Source of the DNA: JADKAC01 sp964492065
GTDB taxonomy: Bacteria; Bacteroidota; Bacteroidia; Chitinophagales; BACL12
DNA: 45,414 nucleotides
Assembly (NCBI GenBank): GCA_964492065.1
Contig: CAZBHH010000021.1
Location: 1 to 45,414 of the forward strand
Direction of reading: 5' to 3'
Position 1 is the first letter of the stretch; each line of letters opens with the position of its first letter. Positions 16,251 to 26,500 of the stretch are shown piece by piece. A model generated the notes under the pieces. That model did no database searches and was not told the origin of the DNA. It worked only from the letters and a program-made list of their open reading frames with translations. The position numbers were made by a program, and so were the translations under genes.

Positions 16251-17621
16251 CTAAAACAATTCGCGGTACACTTCTTCCATTTTCCCCGGCGCCCGCACCT
16301 CGATTTGATATTTATCGGCCCGTATGCTGCGCATATTGTGTTTTGAAATAACAATGGATTGCATTCCCAGTTTCTCCGCTTCGGTAATGCGTTGTTCGAT
16401 GCGGTTTACTGCACGCAATTCGCCCGACAACCCCACTTCGGCGGCAAAACAATATTGCTGTGGAATGGGCACGTCTTCGAATGAAGAAATCAGCGCACAG
16501 GCAATTGCCAGGTCCATGGCGGGATCGTCCACTCTGAACCCGCCGGCAATATTTAAAAATACATCTTTTGTACCGAATTGCAGCCCGCCTCTCTTTTCCA
16601 ATACGGCCAGCAGCATGTGCAGGCGCCGCAGGTCAAAGCCGGTAACCGTTCGCTGGGGATTGCCATAGACCGCCGGTGTTACAAGCGCCTGTACTTCAAT
16701 TAACATGGTGCGCAAGCCCTCCATGGTCGCACCGATGGCCACACCGCTCACCGGCTCGTCTTTTTGCGTGATCAACAGCTCACTCGGGTTATTTACCTGT
16801 TTCAACCCGTCGCCTTCCATCGTGTAAATACCGATTTCACTGGCGGCGCCAAAGCGGTTTTTTACCGTGCGCAAGATGCGATGCGTATAGTGATGATCGC
16901 CCTCGAACTGCAATACCGTATCCACCATGTGCTCTAATATTTTCGGCCCGGCGATATATCCCTCCTTATTGATATGCCCGATGATGATGACGGGCGTATT
17001 GCTCTCTTTGGCGAAACGCTGTAATTGCGCTGCGCATTCCTTGATCTGCGAAATACTGCCGGCTGCCGCATCGACAAAATCACTGCTCAGCGTTTGAATG
17101 GAATCCACAATGAGCATTTCCGGCTGCAGTTGTTTTATCTGCTTAAACAATACGGACAGCGCTATCTCCGTGCTGATATACAATTCGGGATTATTGCCCG
17201 CAATTCTGTCGGCACGCATTTTTATTTGCTGCTCGCTTTCCTCACCGCTGACGTATAATACCTTAATCCCCGAAAGCCCCAATGCGAGTTGTAACAACAA
17301 TGTGGACTTGCCGATGCCCGGCTCGCCGCCGATGAGTACGATAGAGCCCGGTACTACGCCGCCGCCCAGTACCCGGTTGAATTCGCTGTCGGCAGTAATG
17401 ATGCGATCGTTTTCGGCAGCGCTGATATCGTCCAGCAATTGAGGCGCATTGCCTTTCTTTTTTGTATCCTCCTTCCACACTTCTTTTTCCCCTCCGCTAA
17501 CCAACACCTCTTCCACGAATGTATTCCATGCATGGCAGTTCGGGCATTTCCCATTCCACTTGGGAGATTCGTATCCGCAGTTCTGGCAAAAAAAAGCTGT
17601 TTTGGTCTTTCCCGTTTTCAA
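16251..17621 (-). CDS. radA: DNA repair protein RadA
   Basis: A 456-residue RecA-like ATPase that processes recombination intermediates by driving branch migration. An N-terminal zinc finger has Cys12/Cys15 (CQNCG) and Cys26/Cys29 (CPNC). Walker A is GGEPGIGKST (98-107), followed by the RadA-specific KNRFG motif and a Lon-protease-like C-terminal domain. The only usable start is TTG at 17621: an in-frame stop lies four codons upstream and the next in-frame ATG is deep in the protein, past the zinc finger. It is divergent from the HerA-like gene, 60 bases apart. Confidence 0.96.
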   Translation of the reverse strand: MKTGKTKTAFFCQNCGYESPKWNGKCPNCHAWNTFVEEVLVSGGEKEVWKEDTKKKGNAPQLLDDISAAENDRIITADSEFNRVLGGGVVPGSIVLIGGEPGIGKSTLLLQLALGLSGIKVLYVSGEESEQQIKMRADRIAGNNPELYISTEIALSVLFKQIKQLQPEMLIVDSIQTLSSDFVDAAAGSISQIKECAAQLQRFAKESNTPVIIIGHINKEGYIAGPKILEHMVDTVLQFEGDHHYTHRILRTVKNRFGAASEIGIYTMEGDGLKQVNNPSELLITQKDEPVSGVAIGATMEGLRTMLIEVQALVTPAVYGNPQRTVTGFDLRRLHMLLAVLEKRGGLQFGTKDVFLNIAGGFRVDDPAMDLAIACALISSFEDVPIPQQYCFAAEVGLSGELRAVNRIEQRITEAEKLGMQSIVISKHNMRSIRADKYQIEVRAPGKMEEVYRELF

Positions 17622-17669
17622 AAAAAATGGCTATTATCTTTACTGCGAAATAACTAAATTCAAATTCAA

Positions 17670-17677
17670 TAATATTG
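17670..17677 (+). promoter_or_regulatory. -7-like box of the HerA-like gene, four bases before ATG
   Basis: TAATATTG differs from TAnnTTTG at one base and is followed by CAAC and the ATG at 17682, the same arrangement and the same four spacer bases as at kdsD. It predicts a leaderless transcript. No -33 element is seen. Confidence 0.4.
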
Positions 17678-17681
17678 CAAC

Positions 17682-19214
17682 ATGGGCAATACCGAAACAT
17701 TTATCGACGAAATTACGAAGGGATATTCTTTTAAAGGCGATTATATTACATTGGGCACGGCGGTTTTGGATGGCAATGCCTTGCCGGCAACGCCCGTTTC
17801 AATTCCGTTATCCACCATCAACCGGCACGGCCTGGTGGCAGGCGCCACGGGTTCGGGAAAAACAAAAACTTTACAGGTGTTATGCGAACAGTTGAGCGAT
17901 AAGGGAGTGAGTGTGTTGATTATGGACATCAAGGGCGACGTCAGCGGGATGGCACAGCCGGGCGCCCCGAATCCAAAGATCGATGAGCGCATGCAGAAAA
18001 TTGGCATGGCGTGGAAACCCACCGGGTATCCCGTCGAGTTGATGAGTATTTCCAATGACCGCAACGTCATGTTGCGTGCCACCGTCTCCGAGTTCGGGCC
18101 GGTATTGTTTTCAAAAATCCTGGAGCTGAACGATATACAACAGGGCGCCGTAGCCCTGGTGTTTAAGTACTGCGACGATAAGGGGTACCCGCTGTTGGAT
18201 TTAAAGGATTTCCGCAAGACCTTGCACTATCTCACCAATGAAGGCAAAGACGAAATAGCAGAAGAGTACGGAAAAATCAGCCCTTCCTCCGCCGGCGCCA
18301 TTTTGCGCAAAGTGGTGGAAATTGAAGAGCAGGGCGCCGATAGATTTTTTGGAGAGCGCTCATTCGATGTCAGTGATTTGGTGCGCACCAACGACAAAGG
18401 CCAGGGATTTATCTCCATACTGCGGCTGAATGATATCCAGAGCCGGCCTAAACTGTTTTCCACGTTTATGCTGAGTCTGCTGGCCGAAGTGTACTCCTCC
18501 TTTCCCGAACTCGGCGATAAGGCAGCGCCCAAACTCGTCATGGTAATCGATGAAGCGCATCTCATTTTTAATGAAGCCTCCCGCACCCTGCTCAATCAGA
18601 TAGAAACCATTATTAAACTGATACGCTCCAAGGGCGTCGGCATATTTTTCTGCACCCAACTCCCGACCGATGTGCCGCCCGAAGTGCTCAGCCAGTTGGG
18701 ATTAAAAGTGCAACATGCGCTGCGTGCCTTTACCGCTAACGACCGCAAGGCGATAAAACTCACCGCCGAAAATTATCCATTGACGGATTATTACCAAACC
18801 GATGTGTTGCTCACCAAACTCGGCATCGGCGAAGCAATCATCACCGCATTGAATGAAAAGGGTGTCCCGACGCCTTTGGTGCATACGTTGCTGCGTGCGC
18901 CGCAATCGCGGATGGATGTGCTGACAGATGCCGAGATTCAGGCGGTAAACGCATCTTCGGCGTTATTTTCCAAATACAATACCGTCGACAGGGAAAGCGC
19001 CTATGAAATTTTGGAAGCTAAATTAAACCGCAGCCGCAAGATGGCGGAAGAGGAAACCGACCGCGAAGAACGGCGCCGCCAGGATGAAAAAGATGAAACG
19101 GCAAACCGCCGCGGAAGCCGCCGCAGACAGCGCTCTTTAGTCGAACGGGTGGTTACCAGTTCCGCCTTTAATACCGTTTTACGGGGGGTGTTTAATATTC
19201 TCGTAAAGAAATAA
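17682..19214 (+). CDS. HerA-like/DUF853 ATPase (YjgR type)
   Basis: A 510-residue P-loop ATPase of the HerA-FtsK superfamily. Walker A is GATGSGKT (54-61); Walker B is LVMVIDEAH (about residue 285), followed by IKLIRSKGVGIFFCTQ, the sensor region of this group. The N-terminal HAS-barrel is short, as is usual for DUF853/YjgR proteins. The last 60 residues are highly charged (repeated Glu/Arg, then RRGSRRRQRS) and end in a small hydrophobic tail. The role of the family is not established; DNA pumping or nucleic-acid remodelling is inferred from homology. It lacks a neighbouring NurA nuclease. It opens the long plus-strand run. Confidence 0.9.
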   Translation: MGNTETFIDEITKGYSFKGDYITLGTAVLDGNALPATPVSIPLSTINRHGLVAGATGSGKTKTLQVLCEQLSDKGVSVLIMDIKGDVSGMAQPGAPNPKIDERMQKIGMAWKPTGYPVELMSISNDRNVMLRATVSEFGPVLFSKILELNDIQQGAVALVFKYCDDKGYPLLDLKDFRKTLHYLTNEGKDEIAEEYGKISPSSAGAILRKVVEIEEQGADRFFGERSFDVSDLVRTNDKGQGFISILRLNDIQSRPKLFSTFMLSLLAEVYSSFPELGDKAAPKLVMVIDEAHLIFNEASRTLLNQIETIIKLIRSKGVGIFFCTQLPTDVPPEVLSQLGLKVQHALRAFTANDRKAIKLTAENYPLTDYYQTDVLLTKLGIGEAIITALNEKGVPTPLVHTLLRAPQSRMDVLTDAEIQAVNASSALFSKYNTVDRESAYEILEAKLNRSRKMAEEETDREERRRQDEKDETANRRGSRRRQRSLVERVVTSSAFNTVLRGVFNILVKK

Positions 19215-19264
19215 GGTGAAAGGATATTGCGGATTTTATAGAACTTTGAAGCGAATTGATACTT

Positions 19265-20275
19265 ATGAGCAAGCAAATAATCGTTACCATAGCCATTGCC
19301 GCTACCATTATTTCCTGTGTGCCCTCGCGGCAATACAATGATACGCTCTCGGCAAAAGAAAAAGCAGAGGCCGAAGTGAAGTCGTTAAATACCAGAATAG
19401 ATGATTTGAATGCGGAGATCCTGAGCTTAAAGGAGGTGATAAAAGGGCAGTCTGATACCATCCGCAGAAAGTCAAACGATCTGGAAGATTTGCAGAACCG
19501 CTATAACAGTATGGTGCTTACCAATAACCAATTGCGGGAAACCGAACAGATCTTGAACGATCGCATTAATCAGTTGCTGGCAATTTCTACTTCTGAAAAT
19601 GTAAAACTGACGGAGGACATCACCGCCAAAGAAAAATTATTGGCCGAAAAGGAAACCGCCCTGTTGCAAAAAGAATTACTATTGGCGGCAGAACGGAAAA
19701 ATATTGATTCTTTACAGGCGAGTATTGCCGCCAAAGAACAACGCATTGCGGAATTGGAAACGGCAATCAATGCATTGAATGAAAAACTGGCAAGTGTGAT
19801 GACATCTTTGGAACAGGCATTGGCAGGATTTAATGCAAACGACCTCACCATCGAGCAGAAAGACGGCAGAATATATATTAATATCTCGGAGAAATTATTG
19901 TTTGCCTCGGGCAGCACCACTATCGACGCCAAAGGCAAGCAGGCATTAAAACAGGTAGCCGATGCGTTGCGCAATCAGAAGGATGTCCATATCATGGTGG
20001 AAGGCCATACGGATAATGTACCGCTAAAGAGCGCAAACTATCCGAAAGACAACTGGGATTTAAGCGTATTGCGTGCAACAACAATCGTCAAAATTTTGAC
20101 CAATGACTACGGCGTAGATGCCAAAATTCTGCAGGCGGCAGGATCGGGTGAGTATAAACCCGTTGCCTCCAACAGCGATGCGGCAGGGCGCTCCCTAAAC
20201 AGGAGAACTGAAATTATCATTATGCCCGATCTTTCGGTTATCGCAGACATTTTAGGCAAAATGGACGATCAATAA
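19265..20275 (+). CDS. OmpA-family lipoprotein with coiled coil
   Basis: Peptidoglycan-binding outer-membrane lipoprotein of 336 residues from the ATG at 19265 (MSKQIIVT). The signal peptide ends in IISC, with Cys18 as lipid site. Residues 30-185 are a long coiled coil (repeats of Glu, Lys and Leu, for example LLAEKETALLQKE). The C-terminal OmpA domain runs from about 200: LLFASGSTTID, VEGHTDNVPL and GSGEYKPVASN, with the NRRTEI ending that contacts diaminopimelate. It probably tethers outer membrane to cell wall. It lies 50 bases after the ATPase gene and nine bases before tatC. Confidence 0.92.
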   Translation: MSKQIIVTIAIAATIISCVPSRQYNDTLSAKEKAEAEVKSLNTRIDDLNAEILSLKEVIKGQSDTIRRKSNDLEDLQNRYNSMVLTNNQLRETEQILNDRINQLLAISTSENVKLTEDITAKEKLLAEKETALLQKELLLAAERKNIDSLQASIAAKEQRIAELETAINALNEKLASVMTSLEQALAGFNANDLTIEQKDGRIYINISEKLLFASGSTTIDAKGKQALKQVADALRNQKDVHIMVEGHTDNVPLKSANYPKDNWDLSVLRATTIVKILTNDYGVDAKILQAAGSGEYKPVASNSDAAGRSLNRRTEIIIMPDLSVIADILGKMDDQ

Positions 20276-20284
20276 GCCGGACTG

Positions 20285-21115
20285 ATGTCGCCAATGCGCA
20301 AAGCGAGAAATGAGATGTCCTTTATGGAACATCTGGAAGATTTGCGCTGGCATATTATACGCACTTTGCTGGTAATTACCGCACTGGCAATTTTCTTTCT
20401 CATCTATCCGAAGTATATTTTTGACTACGTCATCCTCGCTCCCAAGAATCCCGATTTCCCGACCTATGAGTTGTTTTGCGCAATCGGCGATTATTTGCAC
20501 GTGGATGGGTTGTGTTTTACCCAATTCGACTATGAACTGTTTTATCTCAATCTGTCTTCGCCGTTTCTGTTATACCTGCGCATTGCCATCATGGGCGGCG
20601 CCATTCTCGCATTCCCCTATATTCTGTGGGAGATATGGCGCTTTGTAAAACCGGCGCTCTACGAGCGGGAAATGAAAAACCTGGGCGGCATAATCCTGAT
20701 TGCCACGCTGCTCTTTTACATCGGCGCCTTCTTCGGCTATTTTATCCTGGCGCCCTTCTCGATAAATTTTCTCGCCAATTTTCAATTGAGCAGCGCCATT
20801 CAGAATCAGTTTACTTTCGATTCCTATCTCGGCATCCTGACCGGGATGGTGCTGTGGACTGGCGTCATTTTCGAAATTCCGGTAATTGCCTATTTCCTGG
20901 CAAAAGTGGGGTTGCTCACCGGCAGTTTTATGGCGGCTCAGCGCAAGTTCGCCTTTGTTTTTTCCCTGGTGCTGGCTGCCATCATTACGCCTTCCGGCGA
21001 CGTGTTCAGTTTGTTCCTGGTAGCTACCCCGCTGTGGGTGCTTTACGAGGTGAGCATCCTCGTCGTCATCCGTGTGGAAAAACGCAATCGCAATCGCGAA
21101 GCGGAAGAAGAATAA
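20285..21115 (+). CDS. tatC: Sec-independent protein translocase TatC
   Basis: Core integral-membrane subunit of the twin-arginine pathway; binds the RR signal of folded precursor proteins. The 276 residues contain six hydrophobic segments. The N-terminal MEHLEDLRW block is the family's cytosolic signal-peptide site, FVKPALYERE is the conserved loop (Pro and Glu), and ITPSGDVFS is the typical motif before the last segments. The ATG at 20285 is used; an internal ATG (MSFMEHLEDL) is a possible alternative. TatA/E is not in the window and must be elsewhere. The tatC-rpiB order is common in this phylum. Confidence 0.97.
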   Translation: MSPMRKARNEMSFMEHLEDLRWHIIRTLLVITALAIFFLIYPKYIFDYVILAPKNPDFPTYELFCAIGDYLHVDGLCFTQFDYELFYLNLSSPFLLYLRIAIMGGAILAFPYILWEIWRFVKPALYEREMKNLGGIILIATLLFYIGAFFGYFILAPFSINFLANFQLSSAIQNQFTFDSYLGILTGMVLWTGVIFEIPVIAYFLAKVGLLTGSFMAAQRKFAFVFSLVLAAIITPSGDVFSLFLVATPLWVLYEVSILVVIRVEKRNRNREAEEE

Positions 21116-21118
21116 TTC

Positions 21119-21126
21119 TAACTTTG
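21119..21126 (+). promoter_or_regulatory. -7 promoter box of rpiB, four bases before ATG
   Basis: TAACTTTG is an exact TAnnTTTG match beginning three bases after the tatC stop and followed by TCGT and the rpiB ATG. If active it gives a leaderless rpiB mRNA in addition to any read-through from tatC. No -33 TTG is present. Confidence 0.45.
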
Positions 21127-21130
21127 TCGT

Positions 21131-21574
21131 ATGAATGCAAAAGCGATAGCCATCGGCTGCGACCATGCGGGCTACCGGGTGCGGGAATCACTGTTGCCCT
21201 TTTTGAAAAATGCGGGTTATACCGTAATTGATTTCGGTACCTTTTCTGAAGAGTCGGTGGACTACCCCGATTTTGTGCATCCCGTCGCACGATGTATCGA
21301 AAGCGGTGAAGCATCTTGCGGCATCCTGATCTGCGGCAGCGCCAACGGCGTGGCCATTACCGCCAATAAACACAAGGCAATCCGGGCGGCGGTGGTGTGG
21401 CAGGATGTACTGGCATCGCTGGCGAGGCAACACAATGACGCCAATGTGATTTGCCTGCCCGCACGGTTTATTTCTGCCGAAGAAGCACTGCAGTTTACGC
21501 ATACCTTTTTAAACACCGCATTTGAAGGCGGACGACATCAACGCCGGGTGGAAAAAATACCCCATATCGGATAG
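21131..21574 (+). CDS. rpiB: Ribose-5-phosphate isomerase B
   Basis: Interconverts ribose-5-phosphate and ribulose-5-phosphate in the pentose phosphate pathway. 147 residues, the usual length. GCDHAG at 9-14 forms the phosphate/substrate loop; DYPDF (44-48) follows, and Cys68 in GILICGSANG is the catalytic thiol, with Ser-Ala in place of the commoner Thr-Gly. RQHNDANV is the second conserved block. It lies 15 bases after tatC. Its product, ribulose-5-phosphate, is the substrate of KdsD encoded 9 kb away, although the genes are not linked in transcription. Confidence 0.95.
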   Translation: MNAKAIAIGCDHAGYRVRESLLPFLKNAGYTVIDFGTFSEESVDYPDFVHPVARCIESGEASCGILICGSANGVAITANKHKAIRAAVVWQDVLASLARQHNDANVICLPARFISAEEALQFTHTFLNTAFEGGRHQRRVEKIPHIG

Positions 21575-21578
21575 GCCT

Positions 21579-23150
21579 ATGAAGAAATTTACCTCTTTGG
21601 CCTGTGCTCTTTGGATTGCATTGCTTTGCGTATCAGCACAGAACCGCATCGCCGATCCGCGGGTACAATTTGCCAATACAATTACTGCTGATGCACTGAA
21701 AACACATCTCGATATTCTGGCTTCCGACGCCTATGAAGGCAGGGGTACAGCCACCAAAGGACAACAAATGGCCGCTGCATATATCAGCGACTACTACCGC
21801 AGCATCGGAATTGCACCGCTGCCGGGCACCAATTCCTATTACCAGGAATTTACACTATTGGAAACATCCTTTGGCGATTTGCAATTACAGATCGGTGATA
21901 CGCACTACCAGTTCATCCGCGATTTCTATGCCTTTGTGAATTCCAGTGTGAGCACAAGTATCGATGCAAATGAAGTCGTATTCCTCGGTTATGGTATCGA
22001 TGATTCGACTTACAGCGATTACGCAAATGCAGACGTTGCGGGGAAGGTGGTGGTAATACTCCAGGGCGAGCCGAAGCAAAATGAAATATCACTCATTACG
22101 GGAACAGAGATGCTTTCGGGATGGAGTACCGAACAGGGTAAAAAATTGACAACCGCATCCCGGCACGGAGTGAAGTGTCTCTTTATCATAGATGAAGGCA
22201 TTGACCGCATCGTATATAACAAGTATTTCACCGAGTATTTGACTTCACCCACTCTGCAATTGGAACAGGATTACGAAGTGGCAGACAACTGTGCCTATGC
22301 TTTTATTGCGCCCGATGTGGCAGCCCGCTTAGTGAATACTAAAAAACTTGAAAAGGCAAAAGTCAAAATACAACAACAGGGGCGCCCTGTTTCTTATACT
22401 GTAAAAACGGAACTGCATTTTTTAGTCGAGAAGAAGGTGCAGAAAAAAACTTCGGAAAATGTGTTGGGATATATTCCGGGCGGAGAATTGAAAGATGAAT
22501 TGGTGGTTGTCTCGGCACATTACGACCACCTCGGCATACAGGATAGTACAGTGTTCAATGGCGCCGACGACGATGGGTCGGGGACGGTGGGGCTGCTGGA
22601 AATAGCAGATGCCGTAATGCAGGCAAAACTCGCCGGTTATCCCTTAAAGCGCAGCGTGTTACTGCTGTCGTTCAGCGGTGAAGAAATCGGGTTGCTCGGC
22701 TCCGAATACTATGCAGATCACCCCGTGTTTCCACTCGAAAATACCGTGGCCGATTTAAATATCGATATGATCGGCAGAGTGGATGACAGGCATGCAGCCG
22801 ATTCCAATTACATTTATATTATCGGCTCCGATTTTTTAAGTACCGAATTGCACGAGATTAATGCGTACAATGCAAAGACATATACAAATCTCAAACTCGA
22901 TTACCTGTATAATAGCACCGGCGACCCGAACAGATTTTATTACCGCAGCGACCACTACAACTTTGCCAAACACAATATCCCAATCATATTTTTCTTTAAC
23001 GGCACCCATGCCGATTACCATCAACCGACGGACGATACCGAAAAAATTGTATTTCCACTCCTCGCAGAGCGGGTGCGGCTGGTGTACCACGACCTGTGGT
23101 CGCTTGCCAATATGGAGCGAAGAATACATGTGGATGTGCCGGGTAAATAA
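21579..23150 (+). CDS. Secreted M28-family zinc peptidase
   Basis: Extracytoplasmic aminopeptidase of 523 residues, starting at the ATG at 21579 with a Sec signal peptide (MKKFTSLACALW, cleavage near CVSAQ). Residues 40-110 and 280-515 form the M28 fold with a PA-like insertion between them (about 125-270). Zinc and catalytic residues are all visible: His314 in SAHYDHLG, Asp in NGADDDGSG (about 330), Glu-Glu in FSGEEIGLLGS (about 367), Asp in NIDMIGR and His in ADYHQPTDD. No T9SS tail, so it is probably periplasmic. It follows rpiB by four bases. Likely hydrolyses peptides or dipeptides. Confidence 0.93.
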   Translation: MKKFTSLACALWIALLCVSAQNRIADPRVQFANTITADALKTHLDILASDAYEGRGTATKGQQMAAAYISDYYRSIGIAPLPGTNSYYQEFTLLETSFGDLQLQIGDTHYQFIRDFYAFVNSSVSTSIDANEVVFLGYGIDDSTYSDYANADVAGKVVVILQGEPKQNEISLITGTEMLSGWSTEQGKKLTTASRHGVKCLFIIDEGIDRIVYNKYFTEYLTSPTLQLEQDYEVADNCAYAFIAPDVAARLVNTKKLEKAKVKIQQQGRPVSYTVKTELHFLVEKKVQKKTSENVLGYIPGGELKDELVVVSAHYDHLGIQDSTVFNGADDDGSGTVGLLEIADAVMQAKLAGYPLKRSVLLLSFSGEEIGLLGSEYYADHPVFPLENTVADLNIDMIGRVDDRHAADSNYIYIIGSDFLSTELHEINAYNAKTYTNLKLDYLYNSTGDPNRFYYRSDHYNFAKHNIPIIFFFNGTHADYHQPTDDTEKIVFPLLAERVRLVYHDLWSLANMERRIHVDVPGK

Positions 23151-23192
23151 TACCGCACAGTTGCATTGTTGCAATATTCCGTAATTTCGGGG

Positions 23193-23579
23193 ATGCATTA
23201 TGCGAAACGCCTCCTGTTATTTCTTTGCGGTTGTACTGTTCTACTCTCACCTGCCGTTGTAAATGCACAAAGCACTCCGACGCATGTGCAAATAGTATCT
23301 ATATCCGAAAACGATGGAAATGTCGAAATACGGATTCAGTCCGATGCGCATTTCATCATCGGCGATAACCGCTATATGTTATACGTAGGTGAAAAATCAT
23401 TCATGCGCAGTACACATCCCGGCGGTGATGAAACAAAAATTACTTTTTTTATTCCGGTACAGGAATACCGGATGTTGCATGCGGATGAAGAAGTGGTCTT
23501 ATCCTATGGTGCATACGAACCCGGCGACAAGCAGAGGCCGGGCGCACAGGTATTCTTTCTCGGAAAATTGAAACGCTGA
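23193..23579 (+). CDS. Small secreted protein, function unknown
   Basis: 128 residues from the ATG at 23193 (MHYAKRLLLF) with a signal peptide cleaved near VVNAQS. The mature part, about 100 residues, is beta-rich with no cysteine and no known motif: QIVSISENDGN, then a stretch with GGDETKITFFIPVQEY, suggesting a small beta-sandwich. It does not have a T9SS tail or lipobox. A TTG at 23166 is a possible but weaker start. It ends four bases before the 1041-residue hydrolase gene, so the two are almost surely co-expressed and it may be a chaperone, inhibitor or partner of that enzyme (inference). Confidence 0.75.
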   Translation: MHYAKRLLLFLCGCTVLLSPAVVNAQSTPTHVQIVSISENDGNVEIRIQSDAHFIIGDNRYMLYVGEKSFMRSTHPGGDETKITFFIPVQEYRMLHADEEVVLSYGAYEPGDKQRPGAQVFFLGKLKR

Positions 23580-23582
23580 CTC

Positions 23583-26500
23583 ATGCGATCAACACTTATT
23601 ACTTCTCTGGTATGCTGTCTATTGTGCGCTCCCGTTATTCCGCTGCATGCCCAAACGCCGGACCCCGGGCTGGACGGGCCTTATGCTGTAGCTTCGCTCG
23701 AATATAATTTGGGAGAAGAGGCATATACGCCGCCTTCGTTTCCCGAACCGGTAGAGGTGATCGGGTCGGTTCATTACCCCGCCGATCTGACGGGAGGGCC
23801 GTTTCCCGTATTGTTATTCCTTCACGGCAGGCATTCCACCTGTTTTAACCCGGGAACCGGCAATACAAATATTGATTGGCCTTGTTCGGGCAGTTATATT
23901 CCCATTCCGAGTTATACGGGATACGATTATCTGGCGGAACATTTTGCCAGCTTGGGGTATATCGTGATTTCAATCTCTGCCAACAGCATCAGTTCAACCG
24001 ACAATGCAGTGTATGACAGCGGCATGCACGCCCGCGGCGAATTAATTCAATACCATCTCGATTTATGGAACACCTGGAATACCACCGGCGGCGAGCCGTT
24101 TGACAGCACCTTTGTCGGAAAATTAAACATGGAGAATATTGGTACGATGGGCCATTCGCGGGGCGGCGAAGGCGTTATCGTCAATGCGCTGTACAACCGC
24201 GAACTGGGCAGCCCTTACGGCATCAATGCAGTGCTGACTCTTGCGCCCGTCGATTTTAACCGCCATGTGTTGACCGGCATTCCGATATTGAATATTGCGC
24301 CGTATTGCGATGGCGATGTGTATGATTTGCAAGGCGTGCATTTTTATGACGATGCCAGGTATTTGGAAGCGGATGACGAAGCGCCGAAACACGGCGTGTT
24401 ATTGCTCGGTGCCAATCACAACTATTTCAATACGACATGGACGCCGGGCCTATTTCCTGCCGGCGCCGAGGACGACTGGATGTATATGGATTGGTATCAG
24501 AGCGATGTATTCTGCGGAACCGCAGCCGACGGAAACGGCAGAATTGAAAGCGATGTGCAACGCAATGCTCTGGTGGCTTATGCCAGCGCTTTTTTCAGGT
24601 ACTATATCGGCGGCGAAACAGAATTTGCCCCTATCCTGGAAGTGGACGATGTGATGCCGCCGGCTTCTTCCGGATTGGATGCCGATGCGGTATTTGTTTC
24701 GTATCAACCCTCCAACAAAAAAAAATTAAATCTGAATGCCCAGTTGGCAGAAAGTGCGGAATCGACCAATGACCTCGGTGCGGATGTCACTTCGGGCGGA
24801 TTGGCGGACTTCGATATTTGTGGCGATGGCGCAGGCGAAACTTATTGCCTGGACATGGGATCTGCACAAGAACCGCATTGCAGTTTCTACAACGGCCTGG
24901 CTCAACTGGGTATCGAATGGGATTCAGATACAAGCTGGTATAATAATGCGTTACCCGGCGACTACCAGGATCTGTCGCAGTTTGATGCCCTGCAATTCCG
25001 TGCAGCCGTTAATTTCAGCGCAGTGGATTCGGCTTTGGATTTCTCTGTGCAATTGACCGATGCCGATGGCAATACCGGCGCAGTACAAGTGAGCGATTAC
25101 ACCAATGCCTTGTACTACCCGCCCGGCGATATGGCTTCGGTTCTGCCGCGGATTATGCACAACACCATTAAACTGCCATTGGCGGATTTCTCCGGAGTCA
25201 ATCTGAGCGCAATTACCAATGTGCGATTTGCATTTGATAAAATATCTTCGGGGGCTGTTCTTATCTCCGACCTGCTGTTCAGCTCAGGCGATTTCGTGTA
25301 TTATCCGCCGGCAGCGGCGTTTACCGCAGATCAAACAACGACATGTACAGGTGTAATTCAATTTACCGATCTCTCCGCCGGCTTCCCCGAAGAGTGGTTG
25401 TGGGATTTTGGCGATGGCACTCATTCTACCGAAAAAGATCCCTTGCACACTTACCTGGCTAATGGCATTTACACCGTTGAACTCAGCGTCGCCAATCCCG
25501 CCGGAACTGATTCGGAAGTACATACCGCATATATCGAAGTAAGCAAACCGGAACCGCCGGGGGTTGCCAACGTTACAATTTGCGCCGGCGACACAGCCGT
25601 ATTATCCGCAACACCGTTTGCCGGCGGAACAATTCAATGGTACGATGCACCATACGCCGATACGGTTCTCTCCGTCGGTGCGGAGCTTTATGTCGCCCCC
25701 GGTGCAACTGCAAATTTTTATGCCGAAGAAATCGTAGAGTCGCCGCTGTTATCCGTCGGACCGGAGGATAATACATTCGGCAGCGGCAGCTACTTCGATG
25801 CCAACGATACGAGGGGAGTATTTTTCGATGTGGAAGAGCCCTTAATTATCGAAAGCGTAAAAGTATATGCCGGTTCGCCGGGCGAACGGACCATTGCAGT
25901 ACTGAAAGGTGAGGCCGGATTTGTCGTCGCATCCACAGATGTTTTTATTCCGGAGGGCGAATCGGTGGTGACGTTGAATTTTGCACTGGAACCACAAGAT
26001 GATTATTTTATGAAAGTGTCGGGCGAACTGGTGGATTTGTTTCGCATCAACGATGGTTCTCCCGATTATCCCTACACCCTGGATGATATTATTTCTTTAA
26101 CGGGCTCCAATGTGGATGGCGAAGAATTGGAGTATTACTATTTCTTTTTCGACTGGAAGGTGAGAGAGCCCGCATGTGTGAGTCAACGTGCCGTTGCAAG
26201 TGTATTTGTCAATCCGCTACCAACCGTTACAACAAGTGGCGATGTGACGATTGTGTCCGGCGATTCGACAATGCTGTCGGCGAGCGGGGGAATGTATTAC
26301 AATTGGTCGCCGGCGACAGGCCTCAGCGATCCGAATATTGCAAATCCTGTTGCGAGCCCTGAAGTGACAACGGAATACACGGTGACTGCCGGCAATGTAT
26401 TCAACTGTAAAAGTAAAGCTTCCCTCACGGTGTATGTGGAGGAAAATACCGGGCTGGAAAACACAGCGGCAGTTCCCGGCATCCAGCTATTTCCCAATCC

